Source: Krumholzibacterium sp965370495
GTDB taxonomy: Bacteria; Krumholzibacteriota; Krumholzibacteriia; Krumholzibacteriales; Krumholzibacteriaceae
NCBI GenBank assembly: GCA_965370495.1
Contig: CBDUUV010000125.1
Span: 1 to 5,727, forward strand
DNA: 5,727 nucleotides
Reading direction: 5' to 3'
The notes below the pieces were generated by a model. It saw nothing but the letters and a program-made list of their open reading frames with translations, had not been told where the DNA came from and did no database searches. Positions 4,975 through 5,727 of this stretch are shown piece by piece. The position numbers and the translations under genes are program-made. The first letter of the stretch is position 1; every line of letters begins with the position of its first letter.

Positions 4975-5727
4975 CTAACGAGGTATGAGATCTATACATT
5001 TATCTTTTATGATTTTCCCGCTGGCATTCTTGGGAAGCGCCCTGACGGAAATGATCCTGCCGGGAAGTTTATACCTCGGCAGTTTTCCGGCGCATGCATT
5101 CAGGATTTGATCCGCGGTGACATCCTTGTTCAGAAAAGCCACAACAGCGACAAGCTTGTGCCCAAGCATCCTGTCAGGCACCCCGAGAACTACGGCCTCG
5201 ACAACAAGCCCTGTCTCCATTATGGCATCTTCGATTTCCGGGGTATTTATGCGGTGTCCACCAACCTTGAGCTGATTGTCCTTTCTGCCTGTTACAAAGA
5301 AGAAACCTTCTTTATCCCTGTAACCCATATCTCCAGTATGATAACCGAATTCATCAAGTACCTTTGATGTCGTTTCCGGATCTTTCCAGTATCCCCGCAT
5401 AATATTATCACCGGATCCAACTATCTCACCGACTTCGTCGATATCAGCTTCCTGGCAGTCACTGTTCAACACTTTTATTGTCACATCCGGGATAGCTTTT
5501 CCAATTGACTCCATCTTGTCTGAAAAACGCTCCGGTTCGAGATATGTCAACCTGGCAGAGGCTTCTGTAGCTCCATACATAATTACAATATCTGTATGAT
5601 CCGGAAGTACGCGCCTCAGTTCTTCCTTGATCTGTTTCGACATATGCCCTCCCGCCTGGGTGACATACCGCAACGATTTTAGTTCGTCGCGCCTTTTTTC
5701 CAGGGGGGAACGGTGAAGCAGGTATGC
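4975..5727 (-). CDS. AMP-forming acyl-CoA synthetase / AMP ligase (C-terminal half)
   Basis: The window holds the last 250 residues of an ANL-superfamily enzyme, open to the right edge; the N-terminal half with the ATP P-loop is outside. These enzymes activate a carboxylic acid as acyl-AMP, then pass it to CoA or a carrier protein. Counting from the edge, core motifs are YGATE (51-55, adenine pocket), YHTGD (129-133, ribose-binding Asp), the hinge and following loop GRKDNQLKVGGHRI (147-160) with PEIE at 163-166, and the catalytic lysine K238 in NASGK. The order and spacing are normal and the enzyme looks intact. I cannot tell the substrate: the part that shapes the acyl pocket is mostly missing. 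QAGGHM (24-29) and SARLTYLEP after YGATE resemble acyl ligases found near polysaccharide or lipid-modification genes, which is only a hint. The phosphatase gene starts 44 bases downstream, so cotranscription is plausible. Confidence 0.92.
   Translation of the reverse strand, partial: AYLLHRSPLEKRRDELKSLRYVTQAGGHMSKQIKEELRRVLPDHTDIVIMYGATEASARLTYLEPERFSDKMESIGKAIPDVTIKVLNSDCQEADIDEVGEIVGSGDNIMRGYWKDPETTSKVLDEFGYHTGDMGYRDKEGFFFVTGRKDNQLKVGGHRINTPEIEDAIMETGLVVEAVVLGVPDRMLGHKLVAVVAFLNKDVTADQILNACAGKLPRYKLPGRIISVRALPKNASGKIIKDKCIDLIPR

Noticed and set aside
1..5727. Mobile element, CRISPR, tRNA/rRNA or defence system
   Set aside because: I saw no transposase or integrase motifs, no direct-repeat arrays, no cloverleaf-like sequences and no defence-gene domains; nearly all the sequence is taken up by seven metabolic or regulatory genes and one secreted protein.

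Overview
The window comes from a bacterial chromosome of balanced base composition. It is densely packed with housekeeping genes, all on the minus strand, so transcription runs from the high-coordinate end to the low end. I see no tRNA, rRNA, CRISPR array, insertion sequence, integrase or phage gene. The gene set does not name a species. A split between Bacillus-like gene order (an arginine-phosphatase-type ywlE near rpiB and glyA) and a secreted, uncharacterised protein after nrdR would fit an uncultured or little-studied lineage, but that is inference.

Layout in transcription order. From 5727 to 4975 lies the C-terminal half of an AMP-forming acyl-CoA synthetase/AMP ligase, cut by the window edge. 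After 44 bases comes a low-molecular-weight phosphatase (4930-4454) with the P-loop of the YwlE protein-arginine phosphatase group. Next is a 189-base gap (4265-4453) holding a stem-loop just after the phosphatase stop and a good sigma70-type promoter (-35 TTGCCG, 17-base spacer, -10 TATAAT). That promoter leads into a probable operon: ilvE (4264-3344), rpiB (3288-2803), glyA (2810-1557, overlapping rpiB by 8 bases), a dCMP deaminase (1447-974), nrdR (954-478) and a secreted protein of unknown function (440 to the left edge, 3' end missing).

How the genes fit together. RpiB supplies ribose 5-phosphate for nucleotides. GlyA makes methylene-tetrahydrofolate, and dCMP deaminase makes dUMP; these are the two substrates of thymidylate synthase. 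NrdR senses ATP/dATP and represses ribonucleotide reductase genes. The middle of the operon therefore reads as a deoxynucleotide and one-carbon supply group. IlvE (branched-chain amino acid transamination) sits at its head, and the exported protein at its tail has no evident link to the rest.

Three of the six genes whose starts lie in the window (ywlE-like, rpiB, nrdR) appear to begin with TTG, each supported by a purine-rich ribosome binding site and by the family's conserved N-terminus. I found no clearly novel multi-gene system. The items most worth a second look are the secreted protein, the arginine-phosphatase signature, and the regulatory DNA before ilvE and rpiB.
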